64,000 nt of DNA, taken from the NCBI RefSeq assembly GCF_011046895.1, contig NZ_CP049249.1, positions 558,001 through 622,000 of the forward strand. The letters run 5' to 3'. Below are positions 39,674-46,982 of this stretch, in pieces. Each line of letters begins with the position of its first letter. Within the stretch, counting starts at the first letter, position 1. The position numbers and the translations under genes were made by a program. Under the pieces are notes generated by a model, which made no database searches, had not been told where the DNA came from, and saw only the letters and a program-made list of their open reading frames with translations. The DNA comes from Rhizobium rhizoryzae (lineage in GTDB: Bacteria; Pseudomonadota; Alphaproteobacteria; Rhizobiales; Rhizobiaceae).

Positions 39674-39862
39674 TTAAGCCGGGCTTATCTTCTTGATTGC
39701 GTTGTAAATACCGTTGATCTCTGTAACTTTTGTTGCCGTCGTCAAGCTTTCGACAGACGATTGCTTCTGGGACGTCTGATATTTACTGATCGCGCCATCC
39801 ACCTCTGGGCTGGCGCTGCCGCCACTGCTGCTCGATGCGGAAGTTCCACCACTAGAAGCCAT
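39674..39862 (-). CDS. candidate needle/pilus subunit (SctF/NopA-like)
   Basis: A 62-residue protein with a Ser/Gly-rich, unstructured first third and a helical remainder (AISKYQTSQKQSSVESL, then ATKVTEINGIYNAIKKI). Size, composition and lack of cysteine suit a type III needle or Hrp-type pilin. ATG 39862 has GGGAG eight bases upstream. It heads the sctD-sctV operon, where such a subunit is often found. Needle proteins diverge strongly and no signature residue can be cited, so the function is an inference from size and place. Confidence 0.55.
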   Translation of the reverse strand: MASSGGTSASSSSGGSASPEVDGAISKYQTSQKQSSVESLTTATKVTEINGIYNAIKKISPA

Positions 39863-40633
39863 ATCGAATTCTCCCTTTGGAAAGCTTTAATGACCACAAT
39901 ACTGAGATAGAATGATCCAAAAGTAAAGCCATGTATACTTCGCAAAATGGACAATCATTTCATTTAGTGGCCAAAAAATAATATTATTAAGTAAATCTTC
40001 ATATAATAATTTTTCAATATACATCTTGTGTGATGCGGCGATCGGAATGGATAATTCACGAAGGTAAATAAACCGCATCCGAATTCCCAATGGATGCAGC
40101 TGCCTGTTATTACAAGAGGATAGACTCTGCCCACGAATTCGGCTGTCGCTCTTTTCGAACAGCTCTTTGCATGGCGACGAGTCATAGGATACCGCTCCCA
40201 TCGGCTGAAAGATATTATCAATCCGGCATCTCCGCACGATCTCCGGGTACCGTGAGACAAGCCAGAGCCTTGAAACAGGGGCCTCGTATCAATTTGGCAG
40301 AGATAAAATCATCCCTTGGCGACGCAATCCATTCAGAGCAGAGGAAATACATACTCGGCTATGGACCTTGAGCGACGGCACTTGAAACCCGCCTAAACTC
40401 TTTCGGCGTCATTTTTATTAAAATCTTATCTTCGACGTTAACCTTTTTGATTAATCCTGCATCGGATTTTACTGGACATGTTCACTCATTTATTACTTTA
40501 TATATAGTGTTTGATGATTAGATATATTGATCTTTTCTAATCATCTCTTGGCTTTATTACCATTGCTCGACATACGAGGCAAACATAAGCCGGTAAAGAT
40601 TTAATGGGATAGATGAGAAACGGAGGTCAATTC
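39863..40633. other. long AT-rich gap between divergent secretion operons
   Basis: A 771-bp region between the leftward needle candidate-sctD-sctV operon and the rightward hrpW-like gene. It is clearly AT-rich compared with both sides. It has a perfect inverted repeat at 40513-40545 and a GTTAAC at 40437-40442. A 93-codon frame at 40090-40371 lacks a ribosome site and recognisable motifs; overlapping leftward frames at 39887-40260 likewise. I see no convincing gene; it probably holds both promoters and perhaps a decayed gene. Confidence 0.5.
40513..40545. promoter_or_regulatory. inverted repeat upstream of hrpW-like gene
   Basis: GATGATTAGA (40513-40522) and TCTAATCATC (40536-40545) are perfect 10-bp arms around a 13-base AT-rich loop, 88 bp before the start at 40634. 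It may be an operator for a dimeric regulator or a hairpin in the leader. There is no T-run, so a terminator is unlikely. Confidence 0.5.
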
Positions 40634-42043
40634 ATGTATGGCGTTAATGGGCAATCTGGACGAAATGTGAGTGCTTCGGATTATCAAGGGAGCAGTAGTA
40701 GCGACTCCGCCTCTTCCGCTGGGGGGTGCGGCGGCGGGAAGGGCACCGATACAAAGCAGTACTCCCCCTTTAGTGACGGCAACTCTGCAGGCGGTGGCGC
40801 CAACTCGATGGCGAGCGAAATCACCGGCATGCTTCAGCAATTGGTCCAAGTTCTCTCCAAATTGATCTCGATGCTATCTTCCATGTTTGGCGGCGGTCAG
40901 GGCAACGGTGGTGCCGGCGGAGGAAGCGGTAGCGGCGGTGCTGGTGGTGGCCAAGGCAGTGGCGGTGCTGGCGGTGGACATGGCAGCGGTGGTGCCGGTG
41001 GTGGCCAAGGCAGTGGCGGTGCCGGTGGTGGCCAGGGCAGTGGCGGTGCTGGCGGTGGACATGGCAGTGGCGGTGCTGGCGGTGGACATGGCAGTGGCGG
41101 TGCCGGTGGTGGCCAAGGCAGTGGCGGTGCCGGTGGTGGCCAGGGCAGTGGCGGTGCTGGCGGTGGACATGGCAGCGGCGGTGCTGGCGGTGGACATGGC
41201 AGCGGCGGTGCTGGCGGTGGACATGGCAGCGGCGGTGCCGGTGGTGGACATGGCAGCGGCGGTGCCGGTGGTGGCCAGGGCAGCGGTGGTGCCGGTGGTG
41301 GCCAGGGCAGCGGTGGTGCCGGTGGTGGCCAGGGCAGCGGTGGCGCCGGTGGTGGCCAGGGCAGCGGCGGTGCCGGTGGTGGCCAGGGCAGCGGTGGCGC
41401 CGGTGGTGGCCAGGGCAGCGGCGGTGCCGGTGGATCAACACGCAGCAATGAGCCTGAAGACACGACCAATAAGGGGAAGGTCAACGTCGTCGACAAAACA
41501 ATCGTTGTCGATGGGACCGAGTTCGACGGAAAGGGCGCAACTTATACGGCCTCTTCAAAGCTCGGGGATGGTGGCCAAGGTGAAGGACAGCAACCGATTT
41601 TCATTCTTAAGAATGGTGCGACGCTGAAAAACGTTACCATTGGCGACAATGGAGCAGATGGTATCCATGTGTACGGTGGAGCGACCTTGAAGAACGTCCA
41701 CTGGAAGGATGTCGGAGAAGACGCACTGACTGTGAAATCACCTGGTGATCTCAATGTCATCGGCGGATCCGCCTCCCAGGCAGCGGACAAGGTCTTCCAG
41801 GTCAATGCCGACTCGAACATCTACATCAAGGATTTCAAGGCTGACGGTTTCCAGACCTTCGTTCGCACCAACGGCGGCCAACCAATCACATCGAATGTCA
41901 CGATCGAAGGCGGTGAATTCACCAACGGAAAAACTCTGTTCCGCACGGACAGCAAGACATCCGAGGTGAACTTCGTCGGTGAAATGAGCGTTCAGGAAGT
42001 GGCGACTAAGGTCCGTTATCTGGACCAAAAGGAAGCGTTCTGA
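40634..42043 (+). CDS. hrpW: HrpW-like harpin with pectate lyase domain
   Basis: A 469-residue type III-secreted protein of the HrpW kind. Residues 1-60 are Ser/Gly-rich, 58-85 form an amphipathic helix (MASEITGMLQQLVQVLSKL), 92-262 are nineteen GGAGGGxGS repeats, and about 278-469 are a family 3 pectate lyase domain: KTIVVDGTEFDGKGATY, ILKNGATLKNVTIG, ADGIHVYGG, WKDVGEDALTVK and GSASQAADKVFQ. VGEDALTVK is the classic PL3/HrpW motif. ATG 40634 has GGAGGT upstream; an earlier ATG at 40613 has none. HrpW proteins of Pseudomonas and Erwinia target the plant cell wall; a copy in an alphaproteobacterial cluster is unexpected. Catalytic activity is untested. Confidence 0.87.
   Translation: MYGVNGQSGRNVSASDYQGSSSSDSASSAGGCGGGKGTDTKQYSPFSDGNSAGGGANSMASEITGMLQQLVQVLSKLISMLSSMFGGGQGNGGAGGGSGSGGAGGGQGSGGAGGGHGSGGAGGGQGSGGAGGGQGSGGAGGGHGSGGAGGGHGSGGAGGGQGSGGAGGGQGSGGAGGGHGSGGAGGGHGSGGAGGGHGSGGAGGGHGSGGAGGGQGSGGAGGGQGSGGAGGGQGSGGAGGGQGSGGAGGGQGSGGAGGGQGSGGAGGSTRSNEPEDTTNKGKVNVVDKTIVVDGTEFDGKGATYTASSKLGDGGQGEGQQPIFILKNGATLKNVTIGDNGADGIHVYGGATLKNVHWKDVGEDALTVKSPGDLNVIGGSASQAADKVFQVNADSNIYIKDFKADGFQTFVRTNGGQPITSNVTIEGGEFTNGKTLFRTDSKTSEVNFVGEMSVQEVATKVRYLDQKEAF
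40907..41419 (+). repeat. nineteen in-frame 27-bp tandem repeats
   Basis: Nineteen units encode GGAGGGxGS with x in the order S, Q, H, Q, Q, H, H, Q, Q, H, H, H, H, then six Q. Units within a Q or H class are nearly identical at base level, and blocks such as Q-Q-H-H recur, which points to recent expansion by slippage or unequal exchange. Because the unit is a multiple of three and lacks stops in any frame, several long spurious frames span it. Confidence 0.93.
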
Positions 42044-42054
42044 TTGGTGCATCT

Positions 42055-42090
42055 TGGGCGGGAGTAGGTCGTGGAGCCAACGCCCGCCCA
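42055..42090 (+). terminator. hairpin after hrpW-like gene
   Basis: TGGGCGGG (42055-42062) pairs perfectly with CCCGCCCA (42083-42090) around a 20-base loop, 12 bases after the stop at 42043. No T-tract follows, so it may stabilise the 3' end or terminate weakly before sctC. Confidence 0.45.
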
Positions 42091-42208
42091 TTGACCCTGA
42101 TCGGCATGAAACAGCATTAATAGATTGTCGACGAGTTGATGATATGTTTATCCTGAATCTGCGAAGCATTTTCGAATATTATAATTATTCATCTGCAGGA
42201 TATTAGAT

Positions 42209-42757
42209 GTGATGCAAAGCTGGGTGAGAAGACTGTGTCTGACAGCTTGCCTAGCATTGTTTCCTCTTTTTGCGGTAGAGGCGCGAACCGTACGGTTTGA
42301 AGTCAAAAGCCAGCCACTCTCACAGGTCATCGATATTATAGCCGATTTAGCCGGCATTCCCGTACAGAAGCTCGGAGACGTGCCGGGGAGACTGGAAAAA
42401 TGGAGTGCGCATGGGGAGGGTATCGCTGTTTTCCAGAAGCTGGCTCAAGATGCCAATCTCTTTTTCGCCTATGACGGAACCAAGGCGATCGTCGCGGCGT
42501 CCAGCGAGGTGAAGACCACCGTTCTGCCGCTCGGAAATTATGATTGGGTAGCGGCCCAGAACATAATCAAGACGTTGTATCCAATCGTTCCGGAGAGAAC
42601 GCTCCGCTTCGACAAAGCTACAGGAATGCTGACAATCCGGGGGCCGCAATTGTTCAACGATACAATCGCAGCAGTCTTGGCCAAACCTCAGAATTCAACG
42701 ATCAAAGTCATCCGCGGCGGCGCACTTCAAGAAATTTCCCCGAAATCGATGCGGTAA
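42209..42757 (+). CDS. sctC: N-terminal part of split secretin (RhcC1/NolW-like SctC)
   Basis: Outer-membrane secretin component. The 182-residue product has a signal peptide (cleavage near FAVEA), then the N0 domain (VRFEVKSQPLSQVIDIIADLAGIPVQ) and N1 domain up to NSTIKVIRGGAL, and stops there. The channel-forming C-terminal domain is missing and is not found elsewhere in the window. Rhizobial systems encode the secretin in two genes, rhcC1 (nolW) and rhcC2, so this is probably the natural first half, not a broken gene. GTG 42209 is eight bases after AGGA; ATG 42212 is the alternative. sctO follows 33 bases later. Confidence 0.8.
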   Translation: MMQSWVRRLCLTACLALFPLFAVEARTVRFEVKSQPLSQVIDIIADLAGIPVQKLGDVPGRLEKWSAHGEGIAVFQKLAQDANLFFAYDGTKAIVAASSEVKTTVLPLGNYDWVAAQNIIKTLYPIVPERTLRFDKATGMLTIRGPQLFNDTIAAVLAKPQNSTIKVIRGGALQEISPKSMR

Positions 42758-42790
42758 CTTGGTCGGAATCCCCTGTCGAGGAACTCAGGC

Positions 42791-43228
42791 ATGTCCAAAT
42801 TCAGGAAGGAATTTGAACTGATCCACAAGATCCGCTCGATCCGCGCAGACCGGGCGGAGCGGAGCATGGCGATTGCAGAAGGCCAGCGCATGCAGGCGGT
42901 CATCGCGCATAATGATGCCACAGCTCTCAAAGATGAAGCAAAGCAACGGGTCCGCGATATCGATTCGGACCGTTTCGCGGCTCACAACAGCCAAATCTCC
43001 GGCAGAGAGTTGAAGGAGGGGGCAATGGCAGCGCGAGAGGCAAAGGCTCGACTGCAAGATGCAGCCTCCGATGTCATCGTAAAGAATGAACAGCGGGAAC
43101 AGGCAACCTGGAACGCGACAGTCTGGAAAGAGATTTATAAAGCAAGCCAGAGAAAGGTCATCAAGACTGAAGCCATCCTCGAGCAACTGGCGGATGAGCC
43201 TGCAACAGAGAAAGATGCCAGAGTGTAG
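42791..43228 (+). CDS. sctO: type III secretion stalk protein SctO
   Basis: A 145-residue, highly charged, cysteine-free protein predicted to be a long two-helix coiled coil (IRSIRADRAERSMAIAEGQRM, then REAKARLQDAASDVIVKNEQ), as in SctO/YscO/FliJ, which couples the ATPase to the export gate. Position next to other sct genes supports this. It lies downstream of sctC rather than between sctN and sctQ where rhizobial y4yJ usually sits, so the gene has been displaced. Assignment rests on shape and place. Confidence 0.7.
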   Translation: MSKFRKEFELIHKIRSIRADRAERSMAIAEGQRMQAVIAHNDATALKDEAKQRVRDIDSDRFAAHNSQISGRELKEGAMAAREAKARLQDAASDVIVKNEQREQATWNATVWKEIYKASQRKVIKTEAILEQLADEPATEKDARV

Positions 43229-43269
43229 AAGGGGTCGCGAAAAAGACTTGAACTCACCGAGTCTGTCCC

Positions 43270-43286
43270 CATCCTACGATAGGATG
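43270..43286. terminator. hairpin between convergent sctO and sctU
   Basis: CATCCTA-CGA-TAGGATG is a perfect seven-base stem with a three-base loop in the 112-bp space between the sctO and sctU stops. There is no T-run; it could still serve as a bidirectional end structure. Confidence 0.4.
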
Positions 43287-43340
43287 AAAAGATAAGGCTC
43301 GTTGCTTCGGTTCGATGCGAAGACAGCCTTGCGCGGAGCC

Positions 43341-44150
43341 TCACTTCTTATCGGGTGTTACCTTGGACGGCGGGCCGGATCTGATTTCGGCACCAATGCG
43401 ATGACGGGCTGACCGGACCTCCGGACTGCCATACATTTCCTTCTGTTCTCGCTTCGCTTCGGTCTTTGTCATCCGATGCTCATGGCGAAACAGCGCCCGC
43501 GATATCCTGATGTCGAAACCTGCCGTGACAACCAGAATGATGGCGATGATCACCATCAGCGTATTTGTGACACTTGCAGAAAGACCGAGAGCACATTCAG
43601 CAACGCCGCATAAGGGTGCCCAAAATAGTGCATTCATGAAATAAAGTAGTGTGGCCGCTCCTGTAATCAGCATAACGATACACTTAACGAGACCTTTCAG
43701 AAACTCAGAGAGGCTCGACAGGGAGAAGATGTTTTTCAGCCCCTGTGCAGGATTCAACTTGCCGAGATTGAAAGCCATGTTTTTCATCGACATGAGCAGC
43801 CCTTCCCCATCAATGATCGCAGACACAAGGGCAGCAGCCAGACCCAGGAGCAAGGGAGCCATGATCAGGTTTGAAACCTGATCGGCAGCAGCATAAAGCG
43901 TCGCGGCCAATCGGTCTTTCGGCACGATGATGGTATGCTCAGGCAGAATTGTCAGCGGGAAATCGAAGAAGCTGCTTGCACTTTGATAGATCCAGCTATG
44001 TGCCAAAATCAGGAAGCCGCTGATCACGATAACGGAGGCAGCGGCTGGCACATCTTTCGAATGAGCAACCTGACCCTCCCGCTTCAGCCTGTTCAGCTTG
44101 ATCTGGCTGGGCGGTAACTGCTTCTCTTCGGTATCGTCATTTTTCGACAA
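43341..44150 (-). CDS. sctU: SctU lacking the NPTH autocleavage domain
   Basis: Export switch protein of the FlhB/HrcU family, only 269 residues against about 350 in relatives. The N-terminal LNRLKREGQVAHSKDVPAAASV and four membrane helices are intact, and the linker QKEMYGSPEVRSARHR, just before the cytoplasmic domain, is recognisable. After IGAEIRSGPPSKVTPDKK the frame stops, so the cytoplasmic domain with Asn-Pro-Thr-His, where the protein normally cuts itself, is absent. The other two frames of the following 110 bases were checked and do not encode it. sctU overlaps the sctT stop by 14 bases. It may be a stable truncated form or a degraded gene. Confidence 0.87.
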   Translation of the reverse strand: MSKNDDTEEKQLPPSQIKLNRLKREGQVAHSKDVPAAASVIVISGFLILAHSWIYQSASSFFDFPLTILPEHTIIVPKDRLAATLYAAADQVSNLIMAPLLLGLAAALVSAIIDGEGLLMSMKNMAFNLGKLNPAQGLKNIFSLSSLSEFLKGLVKCIVMLITGAATLLYFMNALFWAPLCGVAECALGLSASVTNTLMVIIAIILVVTAGFDIRISRALFRHEHRMTKTEAKREQKEMYGSPEVRSARHRIGAEIRSGPPSKVTPDKK

Positions 44151-44904
44151 TTTCCACCTGCATTATCTTGATGATCTGGCCGAAACCTTTTGTCCACGTA
44201 TCTTCAACATAGTGCCCAATGAACACTGTATAGACTGTAAAGACAGCAAGTACTGCTACATTCTTGAAAACTGGAAGTGCATCATTGAGCGGCAGTTGCT
44301 TGGCCGCGCGGCCGATATAGGAAAATGACAGTTCGACTGCGAATGCCACGATCATGTAAGGAGACGCGAGAACCGCTCCGACCTTGAACAGCGTAACGAA
44401 GATTTCCACCACCACCGTCAGTGGCTCAATCTCTATTTTCGGTGAAACCTCCAGAACCGGCCAGAAGACAAAGGACCGGTAAAAAATCGATATCATATCA
44501 TAGAGACCGCCTGCACTGACAAAGAGCATCAAAGAGAGGGCCAGGAGCACGGATCCAAGGGTCGTTGTTTCCAAGGCATTGACTTGGTCAAATATGTTCG
44601 CCTGGTTGGCACCTCGGTAGACATCCGTCATATCGCCCGCAGCCTGGGCAGCCCAAAAGGGTATGCCGAGCCCAGCTCCCAGCAAGACACCGAAACAGAA
44701 CTCCTTTGCGGACAGTAACGCTATATCGGCGTAACTGATGGATTCGATCTGCAACTGCGCATGGGTCACGAGGATCACTGGCGCAGAAAGCCCGAGGGCC
44801 GCACCAAATCGAACGATCCCGGTGATGTTGAAAAGTGTAAAGATTGGGAAGATCGCGAAAATTCCCAACGCACGCGATCCGCTTAGCAACAGGGCGGTCG
44901 CCAA
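44137..44904 (-). CDS. sctT: type III secretion export gate protein SctT
   Basis: Inner-membrane export-gate subunit of the FliR/HrcT family, 255 residues, about six membrane helices. Family segments include LLLSGSRALGIFAIFPIF, KEFCFGVLLGAGLGIPFWAAQAAGD and VYRGANQANIFD. No ATG is available near the expected start; TTG 44904 is preceded by GAAAGG with six-base spacing. The frame is open only to 44943, just after the sctS stop. It overlaps sctU by 14 bases. Confidence 0.92.
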   Translation of the reverse strand: MATALLLSGSRALGIFAIFPIFTLFNITGIVRFGAALGLSAPVILVTHAQLQIESISYADIALLSAKEFCFGVLLGAGLGIPFWAAQAAGDMTDVYRGANQANIFDQVNALETTTLGSVLLALSLMLFVSAGGLYDMISIFYRSFVFWPVLEVSPKIEIEPLTVVVEIFVTLFKVGAVLASPYMIVAFAVELSFSYIGRAAKQLPLNDALPVFKNVAVLAVFTVYTVFIGHYVEDTWTKGFGQIIKIMQVEIVEK

Positions 44905-44943
44905 AAGAACCCTTTCGTCGGCCTGCAGAGTCTTATCCTTGCG

Positions 44944-45213
44944 TTAGCGAACCATATCCGGAAAATCATTCAGGATATGTTCTGCATGTTGAACCAGAGG
45001 AGAAACAAGCGCCCCGCCACTTGCAACCAGACCGGCAGATAGAACGAGAATTTTCACGATCTGCGAAATGGTCTGCTCCTGAATCTGCGTCGCCGCCTGA
45101 AATACGGCAATCAAGAGCCCGATAATGGCTGCTGCGATCAGCAAGGGACCAGCAAATATGAAGGTCGCCATGGATGCCGCATTGATTTCGCTGATGACGA
45201 GGTTCGGATCCAT
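44944..45213 (-). CDS. sctS: type III secretion export gate protein SctS
   Basis: Small export-gate protein of the FliQ/HrcS family, 89 residues with two membrane helices (FIFAGPLLIAAAIIGLLIAVF and KILVLSAGLVASGGALV) separated by the conserved QAATQIQEQTIS turn. It lies between sctR (93-bp gap) and sctT. The length is normal. Confidence 0.94.
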   Translation of the reverse strand: MDPNLVISEINAASMATFIFAGPLLIAAAIIGLLIAVFQAATQIQEQTISQIVKILVLSAGLVASGGALVSPLVQHAEHILNDFPDMVR

Positions 45214-45306
45214 GACTACGAATGACCCCGCAAGCGACTATCGGGGGAATGATCCGAGAAAGCAAAGCCTTCGCCGCTCCAAGGTGTCTCTGGAAGCTGG
45301 TGCCGA

Positions 45307-45960
45307 TCAGTTTGCATAGGTCAGCACCAATCCTTCCAGTAGACGCCGCCAGCCATCGATGGATACGAAGAGCAACAGCTTCACAGGGGTGGAAACGACG
45401 GTCGGTGACATCATCGACATGCCAAGCGCGACGAGAATGGCCGAAATGGCAAAATCGATCATCAGAAAAGGCAGGTAGATCAGAAAGCCGATCTCGAATG
45501 CGCGCGTGAGTTCTGTCACCAGGAAGGCAGGCGCGAGAATTGTCAGATCATCTTCGCTGAAGGTCACACCGGGCGCATCGTTCCAGATGCGACGTGCTGC
45601 TTCTATGAAGAAAGTGCGGACTTCCGGATCCGCATACTTCTTCATAAATTGCACAAGCGGTTCGCTGACGTAATTGAAACCAGAAAAAAACGTCGCAGAC
45701 GACGTAAACAGGGCATTGTGTGTGAGATATTGTTCCCAGGTGGCCTGTAGAACAGGATTCATGATGAATGCGGTAAGAACGATGGCGACAACGAATATCA
45801 GCAGATTCGGCGGGGTCTGCTGAATGCCTATGGCATTTCGAACGATCAGCAATACGACTGATATTTTGGTGAAGGAACTTGCAACGACGGCAAGAACCGG
45901 CAGCATTGAAACCGCTGTGAGGGCCGCGAGGCTCTGGTAGAGCAGCATATCCTGGTTCAT
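45307..45960 (-). CDS. sctR: type III secretion export gate protein SctR
   Basis: Core export-gate subunit of the FliP/HrcR family, 217 residues. Recognisable parts are SFTKISVVLLIVRNAIGIQQTPPN, the periplasmic loop, and the C-terminal LVTELTRAFEIGFLIYLPFLMIDF with GMSMMSPTVVSTPVKLLLFV. Its ATG overlaps the sctQ stop by four bases (ATGA). Confidence 0.95.
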   Translation of the reverse strand: MNQDMLLYQSLAALTAVSMLPVLAVVASSFTKISVVLLIVRNAIGIQQTPPNLLIFVVAIVLTAFIMNPVLQATWEQYLTHNALFTSSATFFSGFNYVSEPLVQFMKKYADPEVRTFFIEAARRIWNDAPGVTFSEDDLTILAPAFLVTELTRAFEIGFLIYLPFLMIDFAISAILVALGMSMMSPTVVSTPVKLLLFVSIDGWRRLLEGLVLTYAN

Positions 45961-46982
45961 GGGTCTGCCAGCGTGGTGATCTGTACGGCAGTAAGCCCAT
46001 CAACGGTAATCAACTTGCCCCGGCCGATCAGCACGCCTTGAGCAACGATTTCGATACCGCTTTCTTCCAGTCGTTCCAGTTCGAAAACATGGCCGGGCTC
46101 AAGGTTTTCAAGTTCGGAGATCGGCAGGCTCAAACGGCCAGCGTTGAAGGCAATCTTGATCGGAATATCTCCGATATTGCCAGGCGCTCCTTCTTCTTCA
46201 GATGCCAGGTTGTCATCCGCGACACTATCCATCATTTGCCTCACTGATTGCTGCGTCCCGACGGTGAGTGGCGCAGTCAATTCAAATCCGTTTTGCCGTT
46301 CAATGACGGGCACCTTGATTGTCTCACCTATGACCGCAGTCCAGTCATGTGATCCACCAACCGACAAAACGATACCGTCGCCCAGGCGCAGCGATCGGAT
46401 TTGGCTGGCGGTCAGAACAGCCCCACCGCGGCGAAATGCAATTTCCAAATTCAGATATTTCGGCTTTTCCCGCGGAAGCGAGAGGGACCAATGCCAGATC
46501 CGCTCGAGGATCGAACCACTGAAGCACCCGGCAACGTCGAACTTGATGTCATCCACCTCGATCTCAAAGTAGGCATTGGCTTCAAGAGGTGGTTGCTTTT
46601 GAATTTTGCAAAGTCTGATGCTTTGCCGTGTTCGCAGAACAGCCTCGAGGTACCGGACCAGATCCTCGAAAATGAACTCCAAAATCAGCGCGCGCGCACC
46701 AGAGGGCACCTCGTCCCATTCAAGAGTGGGTTCGCGCCGAGCAATGAGCAGATCCAGCCCCTGCGCATCCAGATACAGTTCGGTTGTTTCTTCCCCGCCG
46801 ACGATTTCCACGAGGTAGCGCTTCACTGCGACATCGCCCTGACCTGCTCTGGCTACAGGACGTATGGAATAGGTGGCAATGCCCGTATCAAGCGTGTAGG
46901 CCTTCCTTCGCCGCAATGCTCGTTTTAGCGGACCTGCACCCAAATCGTAGGACAGCAGTGAAAGCGCCTGTTGATGCTGCAT
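45957..46982 (-). CDS. sctQ: type III secretion sorting platform protein SctQ
   Basis: Cytoplasmic C-ring/sorting platform protein, 341 residues. The divergent N-terminal two thirds are followed by a C-terminal SpoA (FliM/FliN-like) domain at about 270-338, seen in IPIKIAFNAGRLSLPISELENLEPGHVFELE and VLIGRGKLITVDGLTAVQI. A first SpoA-like stretch around 200-250 is less clear. It overlaps the sctN stop by one base (TGATG) and sctR by four. Internal translation of the SpoA part is known in relatives but no clear internal start was identified here. Confidence 0.88.
   Translation of the reverse strand: MQHQQALSLLSYDLGAGPLKRALRRRKAYTLDTGIATYSIRPVARAGQGDVAVKRYLVEIVGGEETTELYLDAQGLDLLIARREPTLEWDEVPSGARALILEFIFEDLVRYLEAVLRTRQSIRLCKIQKQPPLEANAYFEIEVDDIKFDVAGCFSGSILERIWHWSLSLPREKPKYLNLEIAFRRGGAVLTASQIRSLRLGDGIVLSVGGSHDWTAVIGETIKVPVIERQNGFELTAPLTVGTQQSVRQMMDSVADDNLASEEEGAPGNIGDIPIKIAFNAGRLSLPISELENLEPGHVFELERLEESGIEIVAQGVLIGRGKLITVDGLTAVQITTLADP

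Noticed and set aside
40090..40371. 93-codon rightward frame in the AT-rich gap
   Set aside because: No ribosome site, no recognisable motif, and overlapping frames on the other strand are as long; kept only as a note in the gap entry.
40907..41419. Regular repeats that could be taken for a CRISPR array
   Set aside because: Units are directly adjacent without spacers, are in frame with a protein, and no cas gene is near.
40821..41627. Several long open frames on both strands across the glycine repeat, with Pro- or His/Arg-rich translations
   Set aside because: They arise because the 27-bp unit has no stop in any frame. Only the frame with the GGAGGT site and pectate lyase domain has support.
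42209..42757. SctC as a frameshifted full secretin
   Set aside because: Only 33 bases separate its stop from sctO, so no remnant of the channel domain is present; a split secretin explains it better.
45125..45319. Rightward short frame between sctS and sctR
   Set aside because: Opposite to the operon, overlaps sctS, no motif; a shadow of coding sequence.
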